DNA of 64,000 nt from the NCBI RefSeq assembly GCF_012926505.1, contig NZ_JABBNT010000002.1:248001-312000 (forward strand), given 5' to 3'. Numbering within the stretch: position 1 is the stretch's first letter; each line of letters opens with the position of its first letter. This document shows positions 9,701 to 19,386 of the stretch, in pieces. The notes under the pieces were generated by a model. It was not told the DNA's origin. It saw only the letters and a program-made list of their open reading frames with translations, and ran no database searches. This DNA is from Pacificispira spongiicola (lineage in GTDB: Bacteria > Pseudomonadota > Alphaproteobacteria > UBA8366 > Aestuariispiraceae). The translations under genes were made by a program, and so were the position numbers.

Positions 9701-10552
9701 CTAATCGGTGACGTCCGCAATGAAGGCCGCCACATCGTCCAGGAAACCGAATTCATAAAGGTCCGTATGACCGCCGCCGGGTTTGAAGGCGAACGTCTTC
9801 GGCTCGTTCGCCGCGTCAAACAACGCACGGCCGTGCCGGATATCGATCACCCGATCCGCGTCACCGTGACCGATCAAGATCGGTATATCCACGGATTTGA
9901 TACGGGCCGCGGAATCGAATCGGTCATGTAGCAATCGGTCGACCGGGACATACCAATAAACCCGCCGCGCGACGGCAACGACGCTGTCATACGGCGCATC
10001 CAACACGATTCCCGCCGCGATCCGACGTCCTTCCAAAGACGCCTCCGATACGAGGGCAACGGCAATCCCGGTGCCCAAAGACTCGCCGTAGAGGATCGTT
10101 CGTTCCGGTCCGATCCCTTGCGCGCGAAGCCACGCCAGCACCGCCCGACCATCGGCGATCAATGCCTCTTCGCTGGCAATTCCGCCGCTGCCGGCATTGT
10201 ATCGATAGGTTGGCAGCAGTGCCCCCCAGCCACGCCCCCGATACAATCCCATGCGGACCTCCCGGTCGGTCTGATTTCCCGCATTACCGTGAAAATAAAC
10301 GATAACCGGGCTTTCCGGCGTCGCCGGGGGAAGCCACCAGCTGTAGAGATCAAGCCCGTCATGGGCCGGGATCGACAGAATCTCCACGGCATGGGCCAGA
10401 ACGCCTTCCGGGTGCGGCCTCTCGTCGGTTGGGTGGTAGAGCAAATGACGCTGCGCGACATACAAGACCCCCACAAGCGCCAAATAAGCCAGCGCCGCGC
10501 CGCCCAAGACAATTCCCGATACCCAATAGACAAATGACACGTCGAACTCCAT
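9701..10552 (-). CDS. Alpha/beta hydrolase, membrane-anchored (BEM46/YfhR-like)
   Basis: Starting at the ATG at 10552 it is 283 residues. A single N-terminal helix (about 8-33) anchors an alpha/beta-hydrolase domain. The oxyanion region is YFHGNAGNQ, the nucleophile elbow is GESLGTG, the acid is Asp in GHGDADRVID and the catalytic His is in GGGHTDLY. The architecture fits the YfhR/BEM46/FAM108 group of lipases/thioesterases; the substrate is unknown. Longer in-frame starts exist up to 10684 but would add low-quality sequence in front of the signal anchor. It is convergent with the PAS_5 gene at 2 bp. Confidence 0.86.
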   Translation of the reverse strand: MEFDVSFVYWVSGIVLGGAALAYLALVGVLYVAQRHLLYHPTDERPHPEGVLAHAVEILSIPAHDGLDLYSWWLPPATPESPVIVYFHGNAGNQTDREVRMGLYRGRGWGALLPTYRYNAGSGGIASEEALIADGRAVLAWLRAQGIGPERTILYGESLGTGIAVALVSEASLEGRRIAAGIVLDAPYDSVVAVARRVYWYVPVDRLLHDRFDSAARIKSVDIPILIGHGDADRVIDIRHGRALFDAANEPKTFAFKPGGGHTDLYEFGFLDDVAAFIADVTD

Positions 10553-10740
10553 ATGCCTGTAACGGTCCACCGCCCGAAGTACGGAATGGGGTCCGTACCG
10601 GCTTGGCGATAGGGTGAGTAATAGAGTATGCGGGCCAACGAAAGCTAGATGTAGACGAAACGCAAAGAATCGTTGAATATTCAAATGACTTTGCGAGTCT
10701 GTTAGCGTTAGGAATGGGGTGGTGTTTTTGGCTCATGGCC

Positions 10741-10776
10741 AGTATATCCACCGGGGTGCAGGACAAGGGATATACT
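10741..10776 (+). promoter_or_regulatory. Inverted repeat overlapping the ribosome binding site of the 10779 gene
   Basis: AGTATATCC (10741-10749) and GGATATACT (10768-10776) are perfect 9-bp complements separated by 18 nt. The second arm contains the GGA of the only Shine-Dalgarno candidate (AAGGGA, 10765-10770) and ends 2 nt before the ATG. As RNA, the hairpin would hide the ribosome binding site; as DNA it could be an operator. Confidence 0.55.
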
Positions 10777-10778
10777 AA

Positions 10779-11318
10779 ATGACGGATTTGTCCCGAGAGG
10801 AACTTCGGGCACACCTTTCGGCGGTGGAAGCGCAGGTGCGGGCTGCGCTGCGTATTGTCGCGGCCGAATCGAAATCCGTTCAGCAGGCCCATAGCGCCCT
10901 TCGCGCCGACCTGTCCGCCGCCCTTATCCGTCTGCAATCGGAAATGAACGACGGCACGAAACGGGTCGACGGAAAGCTGGACAAGGCCATTTCCGAAATC
11001 AACGGTCTGTCCCGGCAGCGCCGGATGACAGCCGCCATCCTGACGACCATGGTTTTGCTGTTCGGCATCACCTTGGGCCTATTCGCCGGCGGCGGCTGGT
11101 ATATCCTGTCCCAGGACGGCCGCCCCGCCTTTGAAATGCCCAATATGTCGAGCCAGTCATCCGGTCAGCGTCAATCGTCCGGTGTCGCCGCGCCGACGGG
11201 CAGTACCTCTATCACGCTGCCGTCCTCGTCTTCTACGGCAACATCAGGGCAGCAATCCTCCGATCCGGCTCCGGCAGAGTCGGAAGACCAGCCGCGCCGT
11301 GTTTTTTCCGCCCAATAA
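10779..11318 (+). CDS. Single-pass membrane protein of unknown function
   Basis: 179 residues, not assigned to a family. The N-terminal 80 residues are helical and probably coiled coil (LSREELRAHLSAVEAQVRAA). One membrane helix spans about 85-108 (AAILTTMVLLFGITLGLFAG). The C-terminal 65 residues are Ser/Thr/Gln/Pro-rich and look disordered. The basic RQRR before the helix predicts the coil in the cytoplasm and the tail outside. A Shine-Dalgarno AAGGGA precedes it inside an inverted repeat. It is followed 84 bp later by a second PAS_5 gene on the same strand. Confidence 0.78.
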   Translation: MTDLSREELRAHLSAVEAQVRAALRIVAAESKSVQQAHSALRADLSAALIRLQSEMNDGTKRVDGKLDKAISEINGLSRQRRMTAAILTTMVLLFGITLGLFAGGGWYILSQDGRPAFEMPNMSSQSSGQRQSSGVAAPTGSTSITLPSSSSTATSGQQSSDPAPAESEDQPRRVFSAQ

Positions 11319-11402
11319 TGCCGCTGTATTTCCATTCCCTGGCGGAGCGGAAATCACATCCTATCGCCGCCGTCCCGGCCCCCTAGAAGAATACAGCGCG
11401 CC

Positions 11403-11879
11403 GTGCCCAGTAAATCCGAAGACCCGGTCGTAGAGCGACTGACCGAACCGCAGCATCCCGACGCGACGGAACTCTTCGCCCTTTGGCGCAGTAAATGCGG
11501 CGACAACGGACAGTTGCCGTCCCGTGAGGATCTGACCCTTAAGGAATTGTGGGCCCTGCGCTGTGCCGATCGCAGCTTTATTCTGGAACCCCTGCCCGAT
11601 GGCGACTGGCAATATCGGTTGTTGGGCAGCCGGATCACGCAATTCTATGGCCGCGACGTATCCAACATCCCCTTCCGGCAGCATATGTCCCCGGATGAGG
11701 CCGAGGCGTCGATCGCTCTGTCGAATGAAGCAGCACGCGATCGTAAGCCGGTCTTCCTGCGCATGCGGTATGTCGGCAAGACCTATTCCGGCATCATCGA
11801 GACCATGTCCCTACCGATCCTGGCGCGTGACGGGAAGACGGTCTGGCTGTTCGGCGCGTCTTTTTTCACGAACGAATAG
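11403..11879 (+). CDS. PAS_5 domain protein, copy 2
   Basis: 158-residue PAS_5 protein starting at a GTG. It is co-linear with the copy at 9207. Both share ALRCADR-x-FI-x-EP, DWQYRLLG, the RD-V core and ETMSLPI-x-ARDGKTVWLFG, so the two probably arose by local duplication with the hydrolase and the membrane-protein gene in between. No output domain. It ends 20 bp before the hairpin that also serves aspS from the other side. Function unknown; a ligand- or partner-sensing role is inference. Confidence 0.83.
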   Translation: MPSKSEDPVVERLTEPQHPDATELFALWRSKCGDNGQLPSREDLTLKELWALRCADRSFILEPLPDGDWQYRLLGSRITQFYGRDVSNIPFRQHMSPDEAEASIALSNEAARDRKPVFLRMRYVGKTYSGIIETMSLPILARDGKTVWLFGASFFTNE

Positions 11880-11891
11880 AGAGCCGGTCCC

Positions 11892-11930
11892 AAAATGAAA
11901 AGGCCGCGCCCTTTGGGGGAGCGCGGCCTT
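11892..11930 (-). terminator. Terminator of aspS
   Basis: A 10-bp stem (AAGGCCGCGC, 11900-11909, with GCGCGGCCTT, 11921-11930) lies 20 bp after the aspS stop. Read on the minus strand it is followed by TTCATTTTG. It may also stop transcription from the convergent PAS_5 gene, although that side lacks a T-run. Confidence 0.8.
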
Positions 11931-11950
11931 GATCCAGTTTGCAGCGACGA

Positions 11951-13741
11951 TCAGTCCAGCGCGTCGAGATCCGCCGGCAGATCCAACGCGATGTGAACAT
12001 CCTGAAGCTGGCGTTCGGACACGGGCGCGGGCGCGCCCATCATCAAATCCTGCGCCATCTGGTTCATCGGGAAGGCGATGACCTCGCGGATGTTTGTCGT
12101 CCCTGCCAGCAGCATGACAATCCGGTCGATCCCCGGCGCGGAACCGCCGTGAGGCGGCGCGCCCAGTTTCAGCGCGTTGATCATGCCGCCGAAACGGGTA
12201 TCGACCACTTCCGGGCCATACCCGGCAATGTCGAAGGCCTTGTACATGACTTCCGGCAGATGGTTCCGAATCGCGCCGGAGCTCAATTCGATCCCGTTGC
12301 AGACGATGTCGTACTGATAGGCCAGGATCGACAGCGGATCCTGCGTTTCCAGCGCTTCCATCCCGCCCTGCGGCATGGAGAACGGGTTATGCGAGAAGTC
12401 GACCTTCTTCAGGTCTTCGTTGTATTCGAACATCGGGAAATCGACGATCCAGCAGAATTCGAACCGGTTTTCGTCAATCAGGCCCAGGTCTTCGCCGATC
12501 TTCGTCCGCGCCGTACCCGCGAATTTTGCGGCGTCATCTGCCTTACCGGCGGCAAAGAAGATCGCGTCGCCCGTCCCGATCCCGGCGATATCCGCCAGTT
12601 GCGCGATACGGGCCTCGTCCAGGTTTTTTGCGATCGGACCGGCCGCGCCATCTTCGCGCCAGACGATATAGCCGAGCCCCGGCTGCCCCTGGCTTTGCGC
12701 CCAGGAATTCATTTTGTCGAAGAAGCTGCGCGGCTGGGCGGCGGCGCCCTTGACCGGAATACCGCGCACGACCGCGCCGCCGTCGACCAGTTTCGCGAAA
12801 ATCTTGAAATCCGATCCGCGGAAGGCTTCGGACACGTCGACGATTTCAATCGGGTTGCGCAGGTCCGGCTTGTCGGACCCGTATTTCAGCATGGCTTCCG
12901 CATAGGGAATTTGCGGGAACGGCATCGCGGAAACCTCGCGACCGTTCGCGAATTCCTCGAACACGCCGTGCAGGACCGGTTCGATCGCCTGGAACACGTC
13001 TTCCTGGGTGACGAAGGACATTTCGAAATCGAGCTGATAGAACTCACCCGGGCTGCGGTCGGCGCGGGCGTCTTCATCGCGGAAACACGGGGCGATCTGG
13101 AAATACCGGTCGAAGCCGGAGATCATCAGCAACTGTTTGAACTGCTGTGGCGCCTGCGGCAGGGCATAGAACTGACCCGGATGCAGACGCGACGGCACCA
13201 GGAAGTCGCGCGCGCCTTCCGGCGAACTGGCCGTCAGGATCGGCGTCTGGAATTCGGAAAAGCCTTGCGCGACCATTCGACGGCGAACTGACTGGATCAC
13301 CGCATTGCGCAGCAGGATGTTGCGATGCATTTCCTCGCGCCGCAGATCCAGGAAGCGGTTCTTCAGGCGAATTTCCTCGGGATACCCCGCATCCTGGTTC
13401 ACCGGCATCGGCAACGGCTCGGCGCGCGACTGGACGTGGCATTCGCTGATATAGACCTCGACCTCACCCGTCGGCAGGTTCGGGTTGATGGTTTCCGCGG
13501 ACCGCTTCACCACCTTGCCGGTCACCGTGATGACCGATTCAAGGCTCAGGCCCTCAATCAAGCCCAACAGATCGGAACTGACGTCGATCACGCATTGGGT
13601 CAGGCCGTAATTGTCGCGCAGATCGACAAAGAGCAGGTTTCCGTGATCGCGCTTGCGATGGACCCAACCCGACAGCCGAACTTCCTGACCGGCAGTGTCC
13701 GCCCGAAGTTCGCCGCATGTATGCGTGCGATATGCGTGCAT
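11951..13741 (-). CDS. aspS: Aspartyl-tRNA synthetase
   Basis: Charges tRNA-Asp (possibly tRNA-Asn as well) with aspartate. The 596-residue length is that of the bacterial type with an inserted GAD domain. Parts in order are an N-terminal OB anticodon-binding domain ([13 protein letters not shown] ... [14 protein letters not shown]), class II motif 2 in [19 protein letters not shown] and motif 3 in [17 protein letters not shown]. Alphaproteobacteria often pair such an enzyme with GatCAB, and whether this one is discriminating cannot be decided by eye. Single gene with its own terminator, divergent from the K+ channel gene. Confidence 0.97.
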   Translation of the reverse strand: MHAYRTHTCGELRADTAGQEVRLSGWVHRKRDHGNLLFVDLRDNYGLTQCVIDVSSDLLGLIEGLSLESVITVTGKVVKRSAETINPNLPTGEVEVYISECHVQSRAEPLPMPVNQDAGYPEEIRLKNRFLDLRREEMHRNILLRNAVIQSVRRRMVAQGFSEFQTPILTASSPEGARDFLVPSRLHPGQFYALPQAPQQFKQLLMISGFDRYFQIAPCFRDEDARADRSPGEFYQLDFEMSFVTQEDVFQAIEPVLHGVFEEFANGREVSAMPFPQIPYAEAMLKYGSDKPDLRNPIEIVDVSEAFRGSDFKIFAKLVDGGAVVRGIPVKGAAAQPRSFFDKMNSWAQSQGQPGLGYIVWREDGAAGPIAKNLDEARIAQLADIAGIGTGDAIFFAAGKADDAAKFAGTARTKIGEDLGLIDENRFEFCWIVDFPMFEYNEDLKKVDFSHNPFSMPQGGMEALETQDPLSILAYQYDIVCNGIELSSGAIRNHLPEVMYKAFDIAGYGPEVVDTRFGGMINALKLGAPPHGGSAPGIDRIVMLLAGTTNIREVIAFPMNQMAQDLMMGAPAPVSERQLQDVHIALDLPADLDALD

Positions 13742-13919
13742 GATAACGCTCCAATTTCCGATGACCTGACGAGTCTCGAGACCCGCGAATATCGGGCGGG
13801 AAAGGGCCTGTTTCCGTCGGGAATGTCAACCGTGTTGTTCGGATGGCGATGCCCGGTAAACCCGTTGGCGACATGCTTGTCTCTCGCCAAGGGCAGACGA
13901 CTCCGCTTACCGTCGCGGT

Positions 13920-15116
13920 ATGCGACGACTGCGGCACAGTTTATTCCGGATCATCGGCGGTTGGGGCGCCCCCGGCCCCGGCGCCCGCATCTTCGACGGT
14001 CTGCTGGTCGCGATCATCGTCGTCAATCTGGTCGCGGTGACGCTGGAGACCGTCCAACCCGTGGCGCAACGCTTCCCCGTCCTGTTCGATGTGATCGAAT
14101 ATGTCTCCATCGTCATTTTCACGTTGGAATATCTTGCCCGGTTATGGGTTTGCGTCGAAGACGGCCGTTATCACGACCTCCCGCCGTGGAAGGCGCGCAT
14201 CGGATTCGCCCTGTCGCCGATGGGGCTGATCGATCTGGCGGCGGTGTTGCCGTCGCTGCTGATCCTTGCCGGGGTACCGTTGGGGCTGGACCTTCGGGTT
14301 TTGCGGACGTTGCGGATGGTGCGGGTGCTGAAACTGACGCGCTATTCGCGGGCCATGCAATCGATCGTCGCCGCCCTACAGCGGGAAAAGCGCACCATGG
14401 TCGCGGCCCTGCTGATCGTGGTCATCGCCCTGCATTTCGCGGCGACGGCGGTTTTCCTGGCGGAACACAAGGCGCAGCCGGATGTTTTCGGCTCCATCCC
14501 CGATGCCATGTGGTGGTCCCTGGCGACGCTGACGACCGTCGGCTACGGCGACATGGTCCCGCATACGATCCTGGGGAAGCTGATCGGCGGGGTCGTCATG
14601 CTGTCCGGGATCGGGTTGTTCGCCCTGTGGACCGGTCTGTTCGCGTCCAGTTTCGTAGACGAACTGCGCCGCCGCGATTTCAAGGTCAGTTGGGAAATGG
14701 TGGCGCAGGTCCCTGCTTTCTCCCGTCTGGAGGCCACCCAGATCGGGGAAATCGCGACCCTCCTCCAGCCGTTGATCGTGCCGCCGCGCCATCTGATCGT
14801 GCGAAAGGGCGAACATGCCGACCGTATGTATTTCATCGCGTCGGGCGAGGTGGAGGCGGAATTCTTTCCCGAGCCGATGCGCCTGGGACCGGGCGAGTTT
14901 TTTGGGGAAGTCGGGCTGTTGCATGGTAACATCCGCGACACGACCGTCGTTTCCTTGTCGGAAACGCAATTAATGGTTCTCGACGCGGATCAGTTCTTCG
15001 AATTGATGAAACGTCACCCGGAGGTCAATCGGATGATCACCGAAACCGCCGCGCATAGACGGTATGATCCGCAAAAAGCGCCGGAAACGGACGATCAACC
15101 TGTTGAAAATTCCTAA
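13920..15116 (+). CDS. Cyclic-nucleotide-gated potassium channel-like protein
   Basis: 398-residue inner-membrane protein. Six membrane helices lie in residues about 25-240; S4 carries the regularly spaced arginines LRVLRTLRMVRVLKLTRYS. The pore helix is followed by the K+ selectivity filter TTVGYGD (residue near 205). The C-terminal cyclic nucleotide-binding domain (about 265-380) includes the phosphate-binding-cassette segment GPGEFFGEVGLLHG. The layout is that of MlotiK1 of Mesorhizobium, a cAMP-gated channel with no long C-linker. Divergent from aspS and 63 bp before nhaA; together they may serve ion and pH homeostasis (inference). The start has only a weak ribosome binding site. Confidence 0.9.
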   Translation: MRRLRHSLFRIIGGWGAPGPGARIFDGLLVAIIVVNLVAVTLETVQPVAQRFPVLFDVIEYVSIVIFTLEYLARLWVCVEDGRYHDLPPWKARIGFALSPMGLIDLAAVLPSLLILAGVPLGLDLRVLRTLRMVRVLKLTRYSRAMQSIVAALQREKRTMVAALLIVVIALHFAATAVFLAEHKAQPDVFGSIPDAMWWSLATLTTVGYGDMVPHTILGKLIGGVVMLSGIGLFALWTGLFASSFVDELRRRDFKVSWEMVAQVPAFSRLEATQIGEIATLLQPLIVPPRHLIVRKGEHADRMYFIASGEVEAEFFPEPMRLGPGEFFGEVGLLHGNIRDTTVVSLSETQLMVLDADQFFELMKRHPEVNRMITETAAHRRYDPQKAPETDDQPVENS

Positions 15117-15179
15117 CAACCCCCCATTTCGGGGCGATATGCCAATGGTCTGTCAATAATAGTGGGGGATAGAGAGTCG

Positions 15180-16385
15180 ATGCCGGTTAAGGCTGTTTAC
15201 AATACCGTTGTTCGCGCGTTGGGTCATGAAACAGCGCCGGGCCTCGTCCTGATCGCGGCGGCAGTGGCCGCCCTTTTGGTGATGAACTCCTCGCTCGCGC
15301 CCCATTATACGGCCGCGCTCGATACGCATTTTACGATTTCTTACGGCGATTTCGGCCTGTCCAAGCCATTGCTGCTATGGATCAACGATTTCCTGATGGC
15401 GATCTTCTTCTTGTTGGTCGGCCTTGAAATCAAACGAGAAATTCTGGTCGGGAATCTGGCCGACCGGCGCACGGCCACCCTGCCCGCGCTTGCCGCGCTG
15501 GGGGGAATGATCGTACCGGCGCTGATTTACGCGGCCTTCAACTACGACAATCCCGGCGCCCTGGACGGCTGGGCCATCCCGGCGGCGACCGACATTGCCT
15601 TCGCATTGGGGGTTCTGGCCCTTTTGGGAAGGCGCGTTCCGACGTCGCTGAAGGTCTTCCTGCTGGCCATCGCCATTATCGACGATTTGGGCGCGATCGT
15701 GATCATCGCGCTGTTCTATACCGCCAACCTGTCCGGCATCGCCCTGATCGTCGCGGGGCTGGTCCTGGCGGCGATGATCATCCTGAACCGGATGCGCGTC
15801 CTGTCGATCACCGCCTATCTACTGCTGGGCGCGGTGCTGTGGGTCGCGGTGCTGAAATCTGGCGTGCACGCTACCCTGGCCGGGGTCGCCGTCGCCTTCT
15901 GCCTACCCATGAAGGGCGCGACGGAAGACGAAGAAGGACCGCTCTACGTCGTCGAACATTCCCTGGTGAATTGGGTGTCTTTCGGAATCATGCCGATTTT
16001 CGCCTTCGCGAATGCCGGTGTCTCCCTGGCCGGCTTTACCCTCGCATCGGTGCTGGAACCGGTGTCCGCCGGGATCGCGGCGGGCCTCTTCTTCGGCAAG
16101 CAGATCGGCGTTTTGGGCGCCTGCGCCCTGGCCTGCGCACTGGGCGTCTCCCGTCTGCCCGCCGGCACGAACTGGCGTCAGATCTGGGGCGTTGCCCTGC
16201 TGGCCGGTATCGGCTTCACGATGAGCCTGTTCATCGGCAATCTGGCCTTCGATACGGCGGAACAGGCCAAGGCGGTTCGCGTCGGCGTTCTGTCCGGGTC
16301 GATCATTTCCGCGGTCTTGGGCTATGTCGTCCTGCGCTGGTCGCATCGGGCAGCGGAAAAGCGGGTTGCCGATCCGCATTATTGA
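15180..16385 (+). CDS. nhaA: Na+/H+ antiporter NhaA
   Basis: Electrogenic inner-membrane exchanger (2 H+ in, 1 Na+ out). At 401 residues with 11-12 membrane helices it is of normal NhaA length. The key residues are present: AATDIAFALGVLALLGRR holds the Asp equivalent to D133 and IIDDLGAIVIIALFY carries the D163-D164 ion-binding pair. The ATG at 15180 is preferred over the in-frame GTG at 15162, which lies within the GGGGGAT ribosome binding region. The protein suits a marine or saline habitat. Convergent with the SulP gene at 6 bp. Confidence 0.95.
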   Translation: MPVKAVYNTVVRALGHETAPGLVLIAAAVAALLVMNSSLAPHYTAALDTHFTISYGDFGLSKPLLLWINDFLMAIFFLLVGLEIKREILVGNLADRRTATLPALAALGGMIVPALIYAAFNYDNPGALDGWAIPAATDIAFALGVLALLGRRVPTSLKVFLLAIAIIDDLGAIVIIALFYTANLSGIALIVAGLVLAAMIILNRMRVLSITAYLLLGAVLWVAVLKSGVHATLAGVAVAFCLPMKGATEDEEGPLYVVEHSLVNWVSFGIMPIFAFANAGVSLAGFTLASVLEPVSAGIAAGLFFGKQIGVLGACALACALGVSRLPAGTNWRQIWGVALLAGIGFTMSLFIGNLAFDTAEQAKAVRVGVLSGSIISAVLGYVVLRWSHRAAEKRVADPHY

Positions 16386-16391
16386 TCAGGA

Positions 16392-18089
16392 CTATCGACG
16401 CAGGCGTTCCAACGCTGCGTCGATGGTGTCGGCGAATTCGGTATCCGGTTCGGCCACACCATGCGCTTCCAGCATGGACCGAACCGGTGCCGACGCGCCG
16501 GTGATGAAGAAACGTACCCCGACACGTTTTGCCTTCCGTGCCGTTCCTTCCAGGACATTCGCCGCCGTCGAATCCAGGAACGGCACCTGACTGCAATCGA
16601 TCACGACATGTTTGCGATGTTCGGATATCCGGTCCAGAACCCGTCCGACCGTCGACGCCGATCCGAAAAAGAACGCGCCGGAAATACGGTGTACCTCGAC
16701 ATTCGACGGCACACGCCCGCCATCGGAAAAGGTGCCGCCCGTCGCCACCGTATCGGCCTGATCCTCCAGCATCAGCGGTGCCTTCGTTTCCACCGCCAGG
16801 GCCTTGCCCATCCGATCGATGAACAGGATCGCCCCCAGGGCGAAGCCGACGACAATGCCTTCGGTCAAATCGCGCAACACGACCAGCAGGAATGTTACCG
16901 CCAGCACGATGGTATCGCCACGCGACGCGCGCAAAATGGCGACCAGTGCGTGCTTCTCGATCATGTTGTAGGCGACGACGACCAGAACGCCGGCAAGGCT
17001 GGCGAGCGGGATATAGGCGGCCAGCGGTGCGGCGATCAGCATGAAGCCCAACAGTATCGCGGAATGCAGCATCCCCGACACCGGGCCGATCGCGCCGGAC
17101 CGCACATTGGTGGCGGTGCGGGCGATGGTTCCGGTCACGCAGAAGCCGCCGAAGAGAGACGCACCGATATTCGCCACGCCCTGAGCGACGAGTTCGCAAT
17201 TCGACCGATGCCGACGCCCCGTCATGCCGTCGGCGACAATCGCTGATAAAAGCGATTCAATCGCCCCCAGCAGCGCGAAGGCTACGGCATCCGGCAAAAG
17301 TAAGAGGACCCGGTCCGGACTGAAATCCGGCAGGGCCGGCATCGGCAGCGTCGAGGGAATCCCGCCGAATTTCGTGCCGATGGTTTCCACCGGCAATCCG
17401 AACAGCGCGGTGGCCAGGGAGGTTACGACGACCGCGATCAGCAATCCCGGCCAGGACGGCGCAAACCGGCGCTGCAACAGGATGATCGCGACGGTTCCGA
17501 TGGCCAGCCCGGTGGCGGCGATGCTGACGGTCGGTGCGGCGGCGGCCAAGGCCGCCAACTTTTCCAGAAATTCCGCCGGAACCTCCCCGGTCGGCATCAG
17601 GCCGAAAAAGTCACGCAATTGGCTGGTCAGGATGATAATGCCGATCCCCGCCGTGAACCCGATCGTCACCGGATAGGGGATTAGTTTCACGAAAGTGCCC
17701 AACCGTGCATAGCCGATGAGTATCAGAATGATCCCGGCCATAAAGGTCGCCAGTACCAACCCGTCGACACCGTGTCGGGCGACCGTGGCGGCCACCAGGA
17801 CGATGAAGGCCCCTGCCGGACCGCCGATCTGAAATCGGCTGCCGCCTAAAAGAGAGACGAGGAAGCCGCCGACGATCGCGGTGATCAGCCCCCGTTCCGG
17901 CCCGACGCCGGAGGCAATGGCGATGGCCATCGACAACGGGAGGGCGACAATCGCGACGGTCAGGCCGGAAATGCCGTCCTGGCGTAGTTTCGACCAGCCA
18001 TATCCTTCCTTCAGAACGGTGATGAGCTTGGGCGTAAAGAGTTCACGGAAGGTCGGCCGTGACTCCTGGTCAGCGGTAAAATCGGGCAT
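16392..18089 (-). CDS. SulP-family anion transporter with STAS domain
   Basis: 565-residue inner-membrane transporter. The membrane domain (about 35-430) starts with the SulP signature DGISGLTVAIVALPLSMAI and continues with GPERGLITAIVGGFLVSLL and GGSRFQIGGPAGAF. A C-terminal STAS domain (about 455-560) contains HVVIDCSQVPFLDSTAANVL, the usual phosphoacceptor-like serine region. Family members carry sulfate, bicarbonate or dicarboxylates (DauA, BicA); the substrate cannot be chosen from sequence alone. Single gene, divergent from rnd. Confidence 0.93.
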   Translation of the reverse strand: MPDFTADQESRPTFRELFTPKLITVLKEGYGWSKLRQDGISGLTVAIVALPLSMAIAIASGVGPERGLITAIVGGFLVSLLGGSRFQIGGPAGAFIVLVAATVARHGVDGLVLATFMAGIILILIGYARLGTFVKLIPYPVTIGFTAGIGIIILTSQLRDFFGLMPTGEVPAEFLEKLAALAAAAPTVSIAATGLAIGTVAIILLQRRFAPSWPGLLIAVVVTSLATALFGLPVETIGTKFGGIPSTLPMPALPDFSPDRVLLLLPDAVAFALLGAIESLLSAIVADGMTGRRHRSNCELVAQGVANIGASLFGGFCVTGTIARTATNVRSGAIGPVSGMLHSAILLGFMLIAAPLAAYIPLASLAGVLVVVAYNMIEKHALVAILRASRGDTIVLAVTFLLVVLRDLTEGIVVGFALGAILFIDRMGKALAVETKAPLMLEDQADTVATGGTFSDGGRVPSNVEVHRISGAFFFGSASTVGRVLDRISEHRKHVVIDCSQVPFLDSTAANVLEGTARKAKRVGVRFFITGASAPVRSMLEAHGVAEPDTEFADTIDAALERLRR

Positions 18090-18217
18090 GACGGTCCAGA
18101 TGGGCAGCGACGGGAAGGTTCTGAGCGAAGACTATTCCTGCGGCCCGTTAAACGGAAGAGCGAATTTCCGCGCTTCGGCCTTCCCCTGCCCGCACGACTC
18201 GTCTATACGCGGTCGTT

Positions 18218-19384
18218 ATGTCCAAGGCCCTGATTTCCACGACGGATGCTTTATCCGAATATTGCCGTTCCATCGCCGATGCCCCCTGGGTGACGGTCGA
18301 CACCGAATTCATGCGCGACAAGACCTACTGGCCGAAGCTTTGCCTTCTGCAGATCGCCGCGCCGGGCGACGATACCGAACGGGCCATCGACCCGCTGGCG
18401 GAGGGTATCGACCTCGCCCCGGTCTTTGAAATCATGCGGAATCCCAAGCAGATCAAGATATTCCATGCCGCGCGGCAGGATTTGGAAATCTTCTATAATC
18501 TGATGGGGGAGGTTCCGGCCCCGATTTTCGACAGTCAGGTCGCCGCGATGGTCTGCGGCTTCGGCGATCAGGTCGGATACGAAGCCCTGGTGAAAAAAAT
18601 CTGCCGGGCCGAACTGGACAAGTCCTCCCGCTTTACCGATTGGGCACATCGTCCATTGACCGATCGGCAGATCACCTATGCCCTGTCGGACGTGACGCAT
18701 CTGCGCGACATCTACCTGTTTCTGTCGCAAAGGCTGGCGGAAACCGACCGGTCGCATTGGCTTGAGGAAGAAATGTCGATCCTGTCCAGCGCCGATACCT
18801 ATCGCAACGAGCCGGAAGACGCTTGGCGTCGGGTGAAGGTTCGGGGCGGCAAGCCGCGGTTTCTTCAGGTCGTGCGCGAAGTTGCGGCCTGGCGCGAACG
18901 CGAGGCGCAGGCCCGCGACATCCCGCGCAACAGGATCATTAAGGACGACTCTCTGCTCGACATCGCTGGCAGCGCGCCGAAATCCCTGGAGGATCTGGCC
19001 CGCATCCGCGGTCTTGGCCGGGGGTTTGCGGAAGGCAAGCTGGGGCAAGGCGTTCTGGATGCCGTCGAACGCGCCATGGCGGTCCCGAAAGACGACCTGC
19101 CCCACCCACCGAAGCAGGAAGCCTTGCCGCCCGGCCTGGGCCCGATGACCGACTTGTTGAAGGTTTTGTTGAAAAGGAACAGCGAATCCGCCGGAGTAGC
19201 ATCGCGCCTTATCGCCAATGCCGACGATCTGGAGCGGATTGCCGCGGATGATTCCGCAGCCGTGCCAGCCCTATCCGGTTGGCGTCGGGAATTGTTCGGG
19301 GAGGATGCCTTGTCCCTAAAGCATGGAAAAATTGCCCTGACCGGTGGGGATGGCGGCATTGATGTGATCCGGAAGGAGGGATGA
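18218..19384 (+). CDS. rnd: Ribonuclease D
   Basis: 3'-5' exoribonuclease that trims tRNA and other stable RNA 3' ends. 388 residues with a DEDD exonuclease domain first: the D-x-E in VDTEFMRDKTYWPKL, the second Asp in HAARQDLEIFY and the final Y-x3-D in YALSDVTHLRDIY. An HRDC domain follows at about 210-290 (HRDC-like DSLLDIAGSAPKSLEDLARI). The length and two-domain order are normal. The stop codon overlaps the first possible start of the M23 peptidase gene, so the two are probably co-transcribed. Confidence 0.95.
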   Translation: MSKALISTTDALSEYCRSIADAPWVTVDTEFMRDKTYWPKLCLLQIAAPGDDTERAIDPLAEGIDLAPVFEIMRNPKQIKIFHAARQDLEIFYNLMGEVPAPIFDSQVAAMVCGFGDQVGYEALVKKICRAELDKSSRFTDWAHRPLTDRQITYALSDVTHLRDIYLFLSQRLAETDRSHWLEEEMSILSSADTYRNEPEDAWRRVKVRGGKPRFLQVVREVAAWREREAQARDIPRNRIIKDDSLLDIAGSAPKSLEDLARIRGLGRGFAEGKLGQGVLDAVERAMAVPKDDLPHPPKQEALPPGLGPMTDLLKVLLKRNSESAGVASRLIANADDLERIAADDSAAVPALSGWRRELFGEDALSLKHGKIALTGGDGGIDVIRKEG

Positions 19385-19386
19385 CA

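Noticed and set aside
12000-13700. aspS as asparaginyl-tRNA synthetase.
   Set aside because: The long form with a GAD insertion (596 residues) is specific to bacterial AspRS.
13325-14929. A 534-codon frame antisense to aspS running into the K+ channel gene.
   Set aside because: Overlaps two well-supported genes in other frames; Arg-rich composition typical of GC-rich shadow frames.
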